DNA of 64,000 bases from Novosphingobium sediminis (GTDB lineage: Bacteria > Pseudomonadota > Alphaproteobacteria > Sphingomonadales > Sphingomonadaceae). The position numbers and the translations under genes were made by a program. This document shows positions 21,683-29,982 of the stretch, in pieces. The DNA lies in the NCBI RefSeq assembly GCF_007991615.1, contig NZ_BJYR01000011.1, positions 1 to 64,000 on the forward strand, given 5' to 3'. The stretch's first letter is position 1, and every line of letters starts with the position of its first letter. The notes under the pieces were generated by a model, which had not been told where the DNA came from, did no database searches, and worked only from the letters and a program-made list of their open reading frames with translations.

Positions 21683-21992
21683 GCGCCAACCTCGCCTTGC
21701 TGTTCATCCGCTCCGCTGCGCAGCCTATCGGCTCCATCCTCCGTTGGAAAGCGGCACAGCCGCCGATCCGGTCTGGTCTGGTGCGGGCGTATCCGTGTCC
21801 GCCGCTTCTGTAGCCTTCCAGACCACGCGAGGGGCGGGGCATGGACCAGATGGCTGCGGCCAACACGCTGGCAAGCTGCCCGGCGGGCACTCGCCCGATC
21901 ACCGGGCCGCTGAGGGGGTGACATTCGCGCCCGCATCGCCTAAGGGCCGCCCTCCTATCAGCGCGACTCAAAGCGAAAGCGAGTGCTCCACC
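21683..21992 (+). promoter_or_regulatory. divergent region between DUF4139 operon and rplO
   Basis: The 310-nt gap has no credible gene; the in-frame open stretch upstream of rplO lacks protein-like character. GTGACA (21918-21923), 17 nt and TAAGGG (21941-21946) form a promoter 46 nt before the rplO start. The left part must carry the DUF4139 promoter on the other strand. Confidence 0.55.
21918..21946 (+). promoter_or_regulatory. candidate promoter of rplO-secY-adk
   Basis: GTGACA, 17 nt, TAAGGG. The -10 is identical to that of the rpsL promoter candidate. A dedicated promoter is expected here because rplO is cut off from the rest of the spc operon. Confidence 0.5.
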
Positions 21993-22511
21993 ATGACCAA
22001 GCTTAACGAACTCTCCGACAACTATGGCGCCCGCAAGGGCCGCATGCGCGTGGGCCGCGGCATCGGCTCGGGCAAGGGCAAGACCGCCGGTCGCGGCCAG
22101 AAGGGTGCCAAGGCACGCTCGGGCGTTTCGGTCAACGGGTTCGAAGGCGGCCAGATGCCGCTCCACATGCGCATCCCGAAGCGCGGCTTCAACAACATCT
22201 TCGCCAAGGACTACGCCGAAGTGAACCTCGGCATGATCCAGAAGGCGATCGATTCCGGCAAGCTGGCGATCGACGGCGTTATCGATCACGCCGCGCTGCA
22301 GGCTGCTGGTCTTGCCCGCGGCGGCAAGGACGGCGTGCGCCTCCTCGCCAAGGGTGAACTGACCACCAAGGTCAGCTTCCTCGTCGCCGGCGTCAGCGCC
22401 GGTGCCCGCGCTGCTGTCGAGGCGCTCGGCGGCTCGGTCGCGCTGCCCGAAGCCCAGCCCAGCGAGCACGAGAAGAAGACGGCCCGCCGCGAGGCGAACA
22501 AGGCCAAGTAA
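21993..22511 (+). CDS. rplO: 50S ribosomal protein L15
   Basis: L15, 172 aa, a late 50S assembly protein. [48 protein letters not shown] N-terminus (Gly/Arg/Lys-rich) and the [17 protein letters not shown] segment are diagnostic. It is longer than the E. coli protein (144) because of a C-terminal Ala/Glu/Lys tail. In almost all bacteria it follows rpmD directly; here about 6.2 kb intervene. Confidence 0.96.
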   Translation: MTKLNELSDNYGARKGRMRVGRGIGSGKGKTAGRGQKGAKARSGVSVNGFEGGQMPLHMRIPKRGFNNIFAKDYAEVNLGMIQKAIDSGKLAIDGVIDHAALQAAGLARGGKDGVRLLAKGELTTKVSFLVAGVSAGARAAVEALGGSVALPEAQPSEHEKKTARREANKAK

Positions 22512-22522
22512 GGAACACGCGC

Positions 22523-22553
22523 GGGGGGCTGGTGGATAACTGCCCCCCGTTTG
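22523..22553 (+). terminator. weak hairpin between rplO and secY
   Basis: CGGGGGGC (22523-22530) pairs with GCCCCCCG (22543-22550), then TTT. The short T tract suggests a partial terminator or RNA stabiliser in the 192-nt spacer, perhaps lowering secY output relative to rplO. Confidence 0.4.
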
Positions 22554-22703
22554 CGGTTCTGCCTGCTTCTCTTTCGATAAATCGAGAGGCCGGGGGTTCG
22601 ACATTGCCGAACCCTCCCTATATGGGCTAGCCACATAGGCATTGCGCCCGCTCAGTTCTCCGAACGGCCGCAGTCAGCCCAGCACAAGGCTTGAAACCCG
22701 AAC

Positions 22704-24071
22704 ATGGCATCCCGCGCCGACAATATCGCCAGCACGCTCAATCTGGCCAATTTCTCGAAGGCGACCGAACTCAAGTCGCGCATCTGGTTCACGGTGGGCG
22801 CGCTTGTCGTGTTCCGCTTCATGAGCTTTGTGCCGCTGCCCGGCGTCAACCCGATGATCCTGGCCGAGCTTTACAAGCGCACCCAGGGCGGCGTGCTCGA
22901 TATCTTCAACGCGTTCTCGGGCGGTTCGCTCCAGCGCATGAGCCTCATCGCGCTCGGCGTGATGCCCTACATCACCGCCTCGATCGTGGTGCAGCTGGCA
23001 TCTTCGCTCCATCCGGCGCTCGCTGCGCTGAAGAAGGAAGGCGAGAGCGGGCGCAAGAAGCTCAACCAGTATACCCGCTACGGCGCGGTGTTCCTGACCG
23101 CTATCCAGGGCTATTTCCTCGCCGTGGGGCTTGAGGCGTTCAGCGCATCGAGCGGGCTGCAGGCAGTGGTCGATCCGGGCTACATCTTCCGCGTCGGTGC
23201 GGTAATCAGCCTTATCGGCGGCACCATGTTCCTGCTCTGGCTGGGCGAACAGATCACCAGCCGTGGCATCGGCAACGGCACTTCGCTGATCATCATGGCC
23301 GGCATCGTGGCGCAGATGCCGACGTTCTTCGGCAACCTGTTCGAACAGGGCCGCACCGGCGCAACGAGCCCCTTGCTTATCGCCGGTATCGTCCTGCTGC
23401 TCGTTGCCGTCGTGATCGGCATCTGTTTCTTCGAGCGTGCTTCGCGCCGCCTGCTGATCCAGTATCCCAAGCGCGTGACCCAGCGCGGGATGATGGCTGC
23501 AGACCGCAGCCACCTGCCGCTGAAGCTCAACACCGCTGGCGTGATCCCGCCGATCTTCGCATCGTCGCTGCTGCTGCTTCCGCTGACGATCACGCAGTTC
23601 GCCGGTCGCTCGGTTTCGCCCGACAGCACGATGGGCCAGTTCATCGTCGTGCTGAACCAGTACCTCGGCCACGGCAAGCCGGTCTACATGGTGCTCTACG
23701 CGGCGGGGATCCTGTTCTTCAGCTTCTTCTACACGGCGATCGTGTTCAATCCGGAAGAAACGGCGGACAACCTCAAGCGCAATGGTGGTTTCATTCCCGG
23801 CATCCGTCCGGGCAAGAACACCGAGAAGTATCTCGACTATGTGCTGACGCGCATCACCGTGCTGGGTGCGGCCTACATCACCGTGGTCTGCGTGGTGCCT
23901 GAGGCGATCATGGCCGAAACCGGCATGGGTTCGCTGTTCTTCGGCGGCACCAGCCTGCTCATCGTGGTCAACGTGACGGTAGATACCATCACGCAGATCC
24001 AGTCGCACCTGCTGGCGCACCAGTATGGCGACCTTATCAAGAAGGCCAAACTGAAAGGCCGCATGCGCTGA
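22704..24071 (+). CDS. secY: preprotein translocase subunit SecY
   Basis: SecY, 455 aa, the central channel of the Sec translocon, with ten predicted membrane helices. Helix 2 and the plug region (FMSFVPLPGVNP) and the LGVMPYITASIVVQL segment are hallmarks, as is RGIGNGTSLIIMAGIV. The cytoplasmic loop before helix 10 contains the NLKRNGGFIPGIRPGKNT signature. Its position after rplO is conserved. rpmJ, which follows secY in E. coli, is absent here, as is usual in this class. Confidence 0.98.
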   Translation: MASRADNIASTLNLANFSKATELKSRIWFTVGALVVFRFMSFVPLPGVNPMILAELYKRTQGGVLDIFNAFSGGSLQRMSLIALGVMPYITASIVVQLASSLHPALAALKKEGESGRKKLNQYTRYGAVFLTAIQGYFLAVGLEAFSASSGLQAVVDPGYIFRVGAVISLIGGTMFLLWLGEQITSRGIGNGTSLIIMAGIVAQMPTFFGNLFEQGRTGATSPLLIAGIVLLLVAVVIGICFFERASRRLLIQYPKRVTQRGMMAADRSHLPLKLNTAGVIPPIFASSLLLLPLTITQFAGRSVSPDSTMGQFIVVLNQYLGHGKPVYMVLYAAGILFFSFFYTAIVFNPEETADNLKRNGGFIPGIRPGKNTEKYLDYVLTRITVLGAAYITVVCVVPEAIMAETGMGSLFFGGTSLLIVVNVTVDTITQIQSHLLAHQYGDLIKKAKLKGRMR

Positions 24072-24139
24072 GCGCTGGCCGCCCGGGGGTCGGGTGGCCG
24101 GTCGGAAACCAGCGAGCGGGTTATGAGGGGATTGCAGGC

Positions 24140-24784
24140 GTGAACATCATCCTGTTGGGACCGCCGGGAGCCGGCAAGGGCACCCAGGCGCAGCGGCTCG
24201 TAGAGCGGCACGGTATGAAGCAGCTCTCGACCGGCGACATGCTGCGCGCCGCGGTCAAGGCTGGCACGCCGGTCGGTCTCAAGGCCAAAGCCGTCATGGA
24301 TGCGGGCGAACTCGTTTCTGACGAGATCGTATCGGCCCTGATCGGCGATGAGCTCGATGCAATGCCCGCGGGCATGGGCGCCATCTTCGATGGCTACCCG
24401 CGCACGGCTCCGCAGGCGGAATCGCTTGATACCATTCTTGCTTCACGTGGCCGCGCGCTCGATCATGTGATTGAACTCGAGGTTGACGAAGACGCGCTCG
24501 TCGAGCGCATCACCGGCCGCTACACCTGTGCCAACTGCGGCAAGGGCTATCACGATCATTTCGAGAAGCCCGCCGTCGAAGGCACCTGCGACAAGTGCGG
24601 GAGCCACGAGTTCAAGCGTCGTCCGGACGACAACGAGGACACCGTGCGCACGCGCATGGCCGAGTACCGCGCGAAGACCGCGCCGATCCTGCCGATCTAC
24701 GAAGCGCGCGGTATCGTCAGCCGTGTTGACGGAATGGCGGATATGGATGCCGTGACAGGTGCGATCGAGGCCATTCTCGTATAA
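24140..24784 (+). CDS. adk: adenylate kinase with Cys4 LID domain
   Basis: Adenylate kinase, 214 aa, interconverts AMP, ATP and ADP. The P-loop is GPPGAGKGTQ and the FDGYPRTAPQAESL segment contacts AMP. The LID domain carries four cysteines (130, 133, 150, 153) in two CxxC pairs, which should bind a structural zinc, as in Gram-positive enzymes and unlike E. coli. Translation begins at GTG (MNIILLGPPGAGKG). Linkage to secY is ancient and widespread. Confidence 0.97.
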   Translation: MNIILLGPPGAGKGTQAQRLVERHGMKQLSTGDMLRAAVKAGTPVGLKAKAVMDAGELVSDEIVSALIGDELDAMPAGMGAIFDGYPRTAPQAESLDTILASRGRALDHVIELEVDEDALVERITGRYTCANCGKGYHDHFEKPAVEGTCDKCGSHEFKRRPDDNEDTVRTRMAEYRAKTAPILPIYEARGIVSRVDGMADMDAVTGAIEAILV

Positions 24785-24831
24785 AGACCTACGTCGGGGC
24801 ACCTGAGGGTGCGCAGGTGGGGGTTAACGAC

Positions 24832-25827
24832 ATGCGGGACAACGGGCGTTGGCTATGGAGCGCGGGCCTCATCATGGCATCGATCGCCATGTCCGCGCCT
24901 GCCGCCCGGGCGGAAATCGTGAACCGCAGCGAGTCGGGCTTTGTCGTCCGCCTCGCCAGCGAAGTCACCGCACCGCCCGCCGAAGCGTGGAAAACGATCC
25001 TCACGCCTGCCCAGTGGTGGCAGAGCCAGCACACCTTTTCCGGCGATTCCGCCAACCTGACGCTCGACCCGCAGGTGGGCGGCTGCTTCTGCGAAGTCCT
25101 CCCGCGTCCTGATGGCGCGCCCGTGACCCAGAAGCCCGGCGGCGTGCAGCACATGCGCGTGATCTACATCGAGCCACCTCGCGCGCTGCGCCTTGCCGGT
25201 GCGCTCGGACCGCTGCAGAGTGAGGCGCTCGCCGCGACGATGACGATCACGGTCAAGCCCACCGAAAAGGGCTCGCGCATCCTCTTCGAGTATGTCGTCG
25301 GCGGTTTCATGCGCTACAAGGTCGACGAGATCGCACCCGCGGTCGACCGCATGCTGACGGCTCAGCTCACCAGCCTTTCCGCAAAGCTCGGCCCGGTTGC
25401 TGAACCTGCGCCGAAACCGGCGGTTGAGGGTGGTACCGCCACGACGACAGAGGAGCCCGCGCCAGCGGTCGTGCCGCTCAAGGGCGCCGAGAGTTTCAGC
25501 CTGCCGCCCAAGGGAGGCAAGCTTGCACCCAAGCCTGCCGCCAAGCCCAAGCCTGAACCGGAGCCCAAGCCCGACGCGGCGCCGGTTCCGCCCAAGGCGG
25601 CCGCGGCGCCTGCGAGCACCGACAAGGCTCCGGCCAAGGCTCCGATCAAGGCGGCCTATATGGCGCCGGCCAAGTCAGCCGCCACTGCACCGACCAAGAC
25701 GGCCACCAAGGCCGCGCCGAAGCCAGCCAAAAAGCCTGCGCCCAAGGCCCCCGATCCGGAAGCTGATGCGCACCGCGATGCCAATACCGCCTTTGACGCG
25801 GCCCTCGGCTCAAAACCCAATCCGTGA
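24832..25827 (+). CDS. exported SRPBCC-like protein with Lys/Pro/Ala-rich tail
   Basis: A 331-aa protein. A signal peptide ends near PAARAE. Residues about 35-185 resemble an SRPBCC/START-like domain (VVRLASEVTAPPAEAWKTIL, then PQVGGCFCEVLPR and SRILFEYVVGGFM). The rest is a low-complexity tail of Lys/Pro/Ala repeats, which may span the envelope or bind polyanions. An ATG at 24832 is preferred to a GTG at 24817. Exported SRPBCC proteins of this kind are found in sphingomonads; ligand and role are unknown. Confidence 0.75.
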   Translation: MRDNGRWLWSAGLIMASIAMSAPAARAEIVNRSESGFVVRLASEVTAPPAEAWKTILTPAQWWQSQHTFSGDSANLTLDPQVGGCFCEVLPRPDGAPVTQKPGGVQHMRVIYIEPPRALRLAGALGPLQSEALAATMTITVKPTEKGSRILFEYVVGGFMRYKVDEIAPAVDRMLTAQLTSLSAKLGPVAEPAPKPAVEGGTATTTEEPAPAVVPLKGAESFSLPPKGGKLAPKPAAKPKPEPEPKPDAAPVPPKAAAAPASTDKAPAKAPIKAAYMAPAKSAATAPTKTATKAAPKPAKKPAPKAPDPEADAHRDANTAFDAALGSKPNP

Positions 25828-25836
25828 TTTGCGGCA

Positions 25837-25976
25837 CAGTGCGCAGGCGCACTGACGGCGGTAACAAAACCGGATAGAACGTCGAAGAGGACAAGCGCGA
25901 CTCGCCGGGCACGACCGGGCGGGCGAACTGTCCTCATGTGGGTCGCACGCTAACCCGAAGCCGATCACCGGCTTCG
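25837..25976 (+). promoter_or_regulatory. hairpins upstream of gdhA
   Basis: Two perfect inverted repeats: CAGTGCGC/GCGCACTG (25837-25844 with 25847-25854, loop AG), just after the SRPBCC gene, and CGAAGCCG/CGGCTTCG (25956-25963 with 25969-25976), directly before the AGGGGGA ribosome site of gdhA. The first may be an operator or a weak terminator; the second could limit ribosome access. Confidence 0.4.
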
Positions 25977-25994
25977 TGCAAGGGGGAGAATGCT

Positions 25995-27350
25995 GTGGCC
26001 GTATCCGATCACGTCGACCTGCCGACCTTCATGGAAGGTGTGAAGAAGCGCAATCCGTACCAGCCGGAATTCGTCCAGGCGGTTCAGGAAGTCGCTGAAG
26101 ACATCTTCGATTTCATGGCAGACAAGGAGCAGTATCACGCGCAGCAGATCCTGCGCCGCATTGCCGAACCGGACCGCGTCGTGTCCTTCCGCGTCTGCTG
26201 GGAAGACGATGCCGGCAACATCCGCGTGCAGCGCGGCTGGCGCGTGCAGAACAACAACGCGATCGGCCCCTACAAGGGCGGCATCCGCTTCCATCCCAGC
26301 GTCACCGAAAGCGTGCTCAAGTTCCTCGCCTTCGAGCAGACTTTCAAGAACGCGCTGACCGGCCTGCCCATGGGCGGCGGCAAGGGCGGCTCCAACTTCA
26401 ACCCCAAGGGCAAGAGCGTGCGCGAGATCATGCGCTTCTGCCAGTCCTTCATGACCGAGCTCTACCGCCACATCGGAGCCGACGTCGACGTGCCGGCGGG
26501 CGACATCGGCGTGGGCGGGCGCGAGATTGGCTACATGTTCGGCCAGTACAAGCGCATCACCAACCAGTTCACCGGTGTGCTTACCGGCAAGGGCCTCGAA
26601 TGGGGCGGTTCGCTGATCCGCACCGAGGCGACCGGCTATGGTGCGGTTTATTTCCTTGCCAACATGCTGGCGACCAAGGGCGAGGACCTGACCGGCAAGA
26701 CGGCGGTCATCTCGGGCTCAGGCAACGTGGCGACGCATGCAGCCGAAAAGATCGTCCAACTGGGCGGCAAGGTGCTCACGCTCTCGGATTCGGGCGGGTT
26801 CATCCACGATCCGGACGGCATCGATCAGGAGAAGATCGACTGGGTCAAGGCGCACAAGACTGTGCGCCGCGGCCGGATCGAGGACTATGTCGCCGCCTAT
26901 CCGAATGCGACCTTTGTTGCCGGTAAAACCCCGTGGGGCGTCCCCTGCGATGTCGCGCTGCCCTGCGCCACGCAGAACGAACTGCTGGGTGAGGACGCGA
27001 AGGTGCTGGTGGCAAATGGCTGCAAGGCCGTGGCCGAAGGCGCCAACATGCCGACCGATCTGGACGGCGTGCACATCTTCAAGGCCGCCAAGATCCTCTA
27101 CGCTCCGGGCAAGGCGAGCAACGCCGGCGGCGTCGCGGTTTCGGGCCTGGAAATGAGCCAGAATTCCGAACGCCGCTCGTGGAAGGAAGAGGAACTCCAG
27201 CAGATGCTGAAGGACATCATGCTCGGCATCCATCAGTCCTGCCTCGAATATGGCGATCAGGGCGGCGGCTATACCGACTACGTCAAGGGGGCGAACATCG
27301 CCGGCTTCAAGAAAGTGGCCGACGCGATGCTGGCTTTCGGCGTGGTCTGA
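25995..27350 (+). CDS. gdhA: NADP-type glutamate dehydrogenase
   Basis: Glutamate dehydrogenase, 451 aa, the family's usual hexameric-enzyme length; it makes glutamate from 2-oxoglutarate and ammonium. The substrate-binding stretch is GPYKGGIRFHPSV, the catalytic Lys region LPMGGGKGGSNF, followed by PAGDIGVGGREIGYMFG. The nucleotide-binding motif is SGSGNVA. A GTG at 25995, preceded by AGGGGGA, is taken as start, since the open frame upstream lacks family resemblance. NADP use is inferred from similarity to the E. coli-type enzyme. Confidence 0.93.
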   Translation: MAVSDHVDLPTFMEGVKKRNPYQPEFVQAVQEVAEDIFDFMADKEQYHAQQILRRIAEPDRVVSFRVCWEDDAGNIRVQRGWRVQNNNAIGPYKGGIRFHPSVTESVLKFLAFEQTFKNALTGLPMGGGKGGSNFNPKGKSVREIMRFCQSFMTELYRHIGADVDVPAGDIGVGGREIGYMFGQYKRITNQFTGVLTGKGLEWGGSLIRTEATGYGAVYFLANMLATKGEDLTGKTAVISGSGNVATHAAEKIVQLGGKVLTLSDSGGFIHDPDGIDQEKIDWVKAHKTVRRGRIEDYVAAYPNATFVAGKTPWGVPCDVALPCATQNELLGEDAKVLVANGCKAVAEGANMPTDLDGVHIFKAAKILYAPGKASNAGGVAVSGLEMSQNSERRSWKEEELQQMLKDIMLGIHQSCLEYGDQGGGYTDYVKGANIAGFKKVADAMLAFGVV

Positions 27351-27364
27351 ACTGGCGCGCCGGG

Positions 27365-28654
27365 TCAGCCTGGGGTCAGCTTCAGGCTGGCCCGGCGCAC
27401 AACCAGCCCCATCAATCCGGAACTGGCAGCCACCGGGATCAGCAGCGCCACACCCAGCGCATAGCTGCCGGTCCAGTCTGCCAGTACGCCCCACAGCAGG
27501 GGCCCGAAAAAGGCACCCGCCTGCGCGATGGTGTTGGTCATCGCAAGACCCGCGGCACGGTCTGCCGCCGGAACGAGGCGGCTGACGATGGCCAGCGGCA
27601 GCATCCCGGCAGTTTGCCCGGCGGCGAGGAACACAATATAGCCGCAGATTGTGCTCGCTGCGGTTCCGCCCAGCCAGAGCACAGCGAGGCCCGCAGCGGC
27701 CGCGAACATCAGCCCCGCATAGGCCAGCAGCGAGCGAGGCACGGTCCGGCCCGCCAGCAGGCTCACGGACAGCAGCGCTGCGGCCATGGTGACCCCGCCT
27801 GCCGAGACGATCCTGCCAACACCGGCGACGTCGAACCCGGTTCCATGCGCCAGCAGCTTTGGCGCGGAAAATGCCACTGCGTTTACCGCAAGATAGAGCA
27901 GCGCATTGGCGAGGCCGAGCATCAGCACAAAACGATTGGCCAGCGCGCGCAGGACATTGTGCGAAGCCGGACCGGCAGCCTCTGCCTCGCGCGTCAGCAC
28001 GCCTTCGAGCCACCTGCGCTCAGCATCATCCAACCAGCGTGCGGAGGCGGGGCGATCGGGCAGGGCGGTTAGCAGCACCATGGCGAGGAGCACCGAAGGA
28101 AGGCCTTCCACCACCAACAGCCATTGCCAGCCGTGCAGCCCCAGCCAGCCATGCATCGCCAGCAGCGGCGCGGCGATGCTGCCCATTACGATGTAGGAAA
28201 GCGGCAGCGCGATGTAGAATCGGCTCACGGCCCAGGCGCGGTGCTCGCCCGGAAACCAACTTGAGAGATAGAAAATCACGCCGGGATAGAACCCGGCCTC
28301 TGCCACCCCCAGGGCAAAGCGCATCGCGTAGAATTGCCACGGCGTGTGGACGAAGGCAGTGAGGATCGAGATCAGGCCCCATGTCAGCATGATCCGCGCA
28401 AGCCAGATGCGGGCGCCGAATTTTGCAAGGAGCAGGTTGGACGGCACTTCGAGCAGCGAATAGCCAAGAAAGAAGGCCGAGGCGCCGATCCCGTAGATTG
28501 TTTCGCTGAAGCCGAGGTCGGCATTCATGGTCGTGGCGGCAAAGCTGATATTCGCCCGGTCGACCAGCGCCACGAAGTAGCTCAGCAGGATCAAGGGCAG
28601 GGTTCGCCACGCGATCTTCCTGATCAGCGCGCGCTCATTTACCCCTGACCCCAT
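27365..28654 (-). CDS. MFS transporter, anion:cation symporter type
   Basis: A major facilitator of about 429 aa with twelve predicted helices. The motifs FVALVDRANISFA after helix 1, GYSLLEVPSNLLLAKFGAR, and FYLSSWFPGEHRAWA fit the ACS family (glucarate, galactonate, phthalate or other organic anion carriers). The ATG at 28654 is preferred over an upstream GTG at 28678. It converges with gdhA (14-nt gap). No catabolic genes adjoin it, so the substrate is unknown. Confidence 0.85.
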   Translation of the reverse strand: MGSGVNERALIRKIAWRTLPLILLSYFVALVDRANISFAATTMNADLGFSETIYGIGASAFFLGYSLLEVPSNLLLAKFGARIWLARIMLTWGLISILTAFVHTPWQFYAMRFALGVAEAGFYPGVIFYLSSWFPGEHRAWAVSRFYIALPLSYIVMGSIAAPLLAMHGWLGLHGWQWLLVVEGLPSVLLAMVLLTALPDRPASARWLDDAERRWLEGVLTREAEAAGPASHNVLRALANRFVLMLGLANALLYLAVNAVAFSAPKLLAHGTGFDVAGVGRIVSAGGVTMAAALLSVSLLAGRTVPRSLLAYAGLMFAAAAGLAVLWLGGTAASTICGYIVFLAAGQTAGMLPLAIVSRLVPAADRAAGLAMTNTIAQAGAFFGPLLWGVLADWTGSYALGVALLIPVAASSGLMGLVVRRASLKLTPG

Positions 28655-28751
28655 CCTCGCTTGCCCCCAGCTTTGCACGGGTCACGCTAGCAGGCGAGGG
28701 CCAAACGACAAGCGCCTCGCCTGCCCGTGCCGTCGGATGTGGCAGACACCT

Positions 28752-28791
28752 TTGACCTTTTCACCCCAATACGGTATGATCTTGAGATCAT
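28752..28791 (+). promoter_or_regulatory. sigma-70 promoter with overlapping palindrome
   Basis: TTGACC (28752-28757), 17 nt, TATGAT (28775-28780): the best-matched promoter in the window. An inverted repeat ATGATCT-TG-AGATCAT (28776-28791) overlaps the -10 and the presumed start site, where a repressor would block transcription. Confidence 0.55.
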
Positions 28792-28846
28792 CCAAAGCGG
28801 CCGTGCCCCCGAGGCGCGAGGGCCTCGCTTTCGCGTGTCTTAACGG

Positions 28847-28875
28847 TTGACGCACCATTCGAATCGTCCTAAGCG
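28847..28875 (+). promoter_or_regulatory. second candidate promoter of alpha operon
   Basis: TTGACG, 17 nt, TAAGCG. Its -10 resembles the TAAGGG hexamers before rpsL and rplO. It lies 171 nt before the rpsM start. Confidence 0.4.
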
Positions 28876-29046
28876 CGCCATTCACTCGATACGTCAGGGG
28901 CAATAGCGTCGGTTGGGAATCCCCGTTTTTACAGGGTTCCTTCTGGCGATGAGGCCTTTGTGTATCGGGCGAATCGCGATGAGATGGGGTCTGGCCCGGC
29001 GCATTGATGCGTTACCGCCATCACCCTGTGGAGCATGGAGAAACAA

Positions 29047-29415
29047 GTGGCTCGTATTGCCGGGGTCAATATCCCCACCAACAAGCGCGTGATCATTGCG
29101 CTGACCTACATTCACGGTATCGGTGCACACAAGGCCAAGCTGATCGCCGACAAGCTCGGTATCGATCACGCTCGCCGCGTGCAGGATCTTTCGGACGCCG
29201 AAGTGCTCCAGATCCGCGAAGCGATTGACGCTGAACACACCGTGGAAGGCGATCTTCGTCGCGAGACCGCGATGAACATCAAGCGCCTGATGGATCTGGC
29301 CTGCTACCGCGGCCTGCGTCACCGCAAGGGTCTGCCCGTTCGCGGCCAGCGCACCCACACCAACGCCCGCACCCGCAAGGGCAAGGCCAAGGCGATCGCC
29401 GGCAAGAAGAAGTAA
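29047..29415 (+). CDS. rpsM: 30S ribosomal protein S13
   Basis: S13, 122 aa, contacts the P-site tRNA and bridges to the 50S subunit. The native N-terminus ARIAGVNIP places the start at the GTG at 29047, with GGAG at 29036-29040 as ribosome site; an in-frame ATG at 29035 overlaps that site. The C-terminal [24 protein letters not shown] is typical. First gene of the alpha operon. Confidence 0.96.
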   Translation: MARIAGVNIPTNKRVIIALTYIHGIGAHKAKLIADKLGIDHARRVQDLSDAEVLQIREAIDAEHTVEGDLRRETAMNIKRLMDLACYRGLRHRKGLPVRGQRTHTNARTRKGKAKAIAGKKK

Positions 29416-29469
29416 GGCGGCCTTTCGGCCCCGACTTCCAGGCACTTCTTTCTACAGGAATTCAAGACA

Positions 29470-29859
29470 ATGGCCCGGGAACCTCAGCGTATCAAGCGGC
29501 GGGAGCGCAAGAACATCACCAGTGGTGTCGCGCACGTCAATGCCAGCTTCAACAACACCATGATCACCATCACCGATGCACAGGGCAACGCCATTTCGTG
29601 GTCGTCTGCCGGCATGATGGGCTTCAAGGGCAGCCGCAAGTCGACGCCCTATGCCGCGCAGGTTGCGGCTGACGACGCGGGCAAGAAGGCCGCCGAACAC
29701 GGCGTCCGCACGCTCGAAGTCGAAGTGAAGGGCCCTGGTTCGGGCCGCGAAAGCGCGCTTCGCGCACTGCAGGCAGTTGGTTTCACCATCACTGCAATCC
29801 GCGACGTGACGCCGATCCCGCACAACGGCGTTCGCCCGTCGAAGCGTCGCCGCGTCTGA
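29470..29859 (+). CDS. rpsK: 30S ribosomal protein S11
   Basis: S11, 129 aa, located on the platform of the 30S subunit near the E site. [20 protein letters not shown] and the C-terminal [19 protein letters not shown] are diagnostic. Unlike E. coli, rpsD does not follow; rpoA comes next after 123 nt, the usual alphaproteobacterial order. Confidence 0.97.
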   Translation: MAREPQRIKRRERKNITSGVAHVNASFNNTMITITDAQGNAISWSSAGMMGFKGSRKSTPYAAQVAADDAGKKAAEHGVRTLEVEVKGPGSGRESALRALQAVGFTITAIRDVTPIPHNGVRPSKRRRV

Positions 29860-29982
29860 TCCTGCCTTTGGCGTGCTGGCAGTGCGGGGCGCGTCCCGCA
29901 CCGCCAGTCGCCCCAAGATTCTGATCGGCGGCGGCCTTATTGGCCAGTCGCCGATATCCTCCGATAACCCTAGGGGAATTCC

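Larger units (their letters stand above)
28655..29046 (+). promoter_or_regulatory. alpha operon promoter region and leader
   Basis: This 392-nt gap has no gene. It holds an inverted repeat GCAGGCGAGG/CCTCGCCTGC (28690-28699 with 28715-28724) near the transporter start, two promoter candidates pointing to rpsM (28752 and 28847), a palindrome over the first -10, and an rpsM leader of 170-260 nt. Such a leader could hold an S4- or S13-type feedback site, but none is recognisable. Confidence 0.5.

Noticed and set aside
21645..21992. In-frame N-terminal extension of rplO (116 codons)
   Set aside because: No match to L15, low-complexity shadow sequence, and a promoter plus family start point to 21993.
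15750..21992. Recent transposon-mediated origin of the spc insertion
   Set aside because: No transposase or flanking repeats were seen, and base composition matches the neighbours, so the insertion looks old.
25938..25994. Upstream start for glutamate dehydrogenase (19 extra residues)
   Set aside because: The extra residues are not like the family, and the AGGGGGA ribosome site supports the GTG at 25995.
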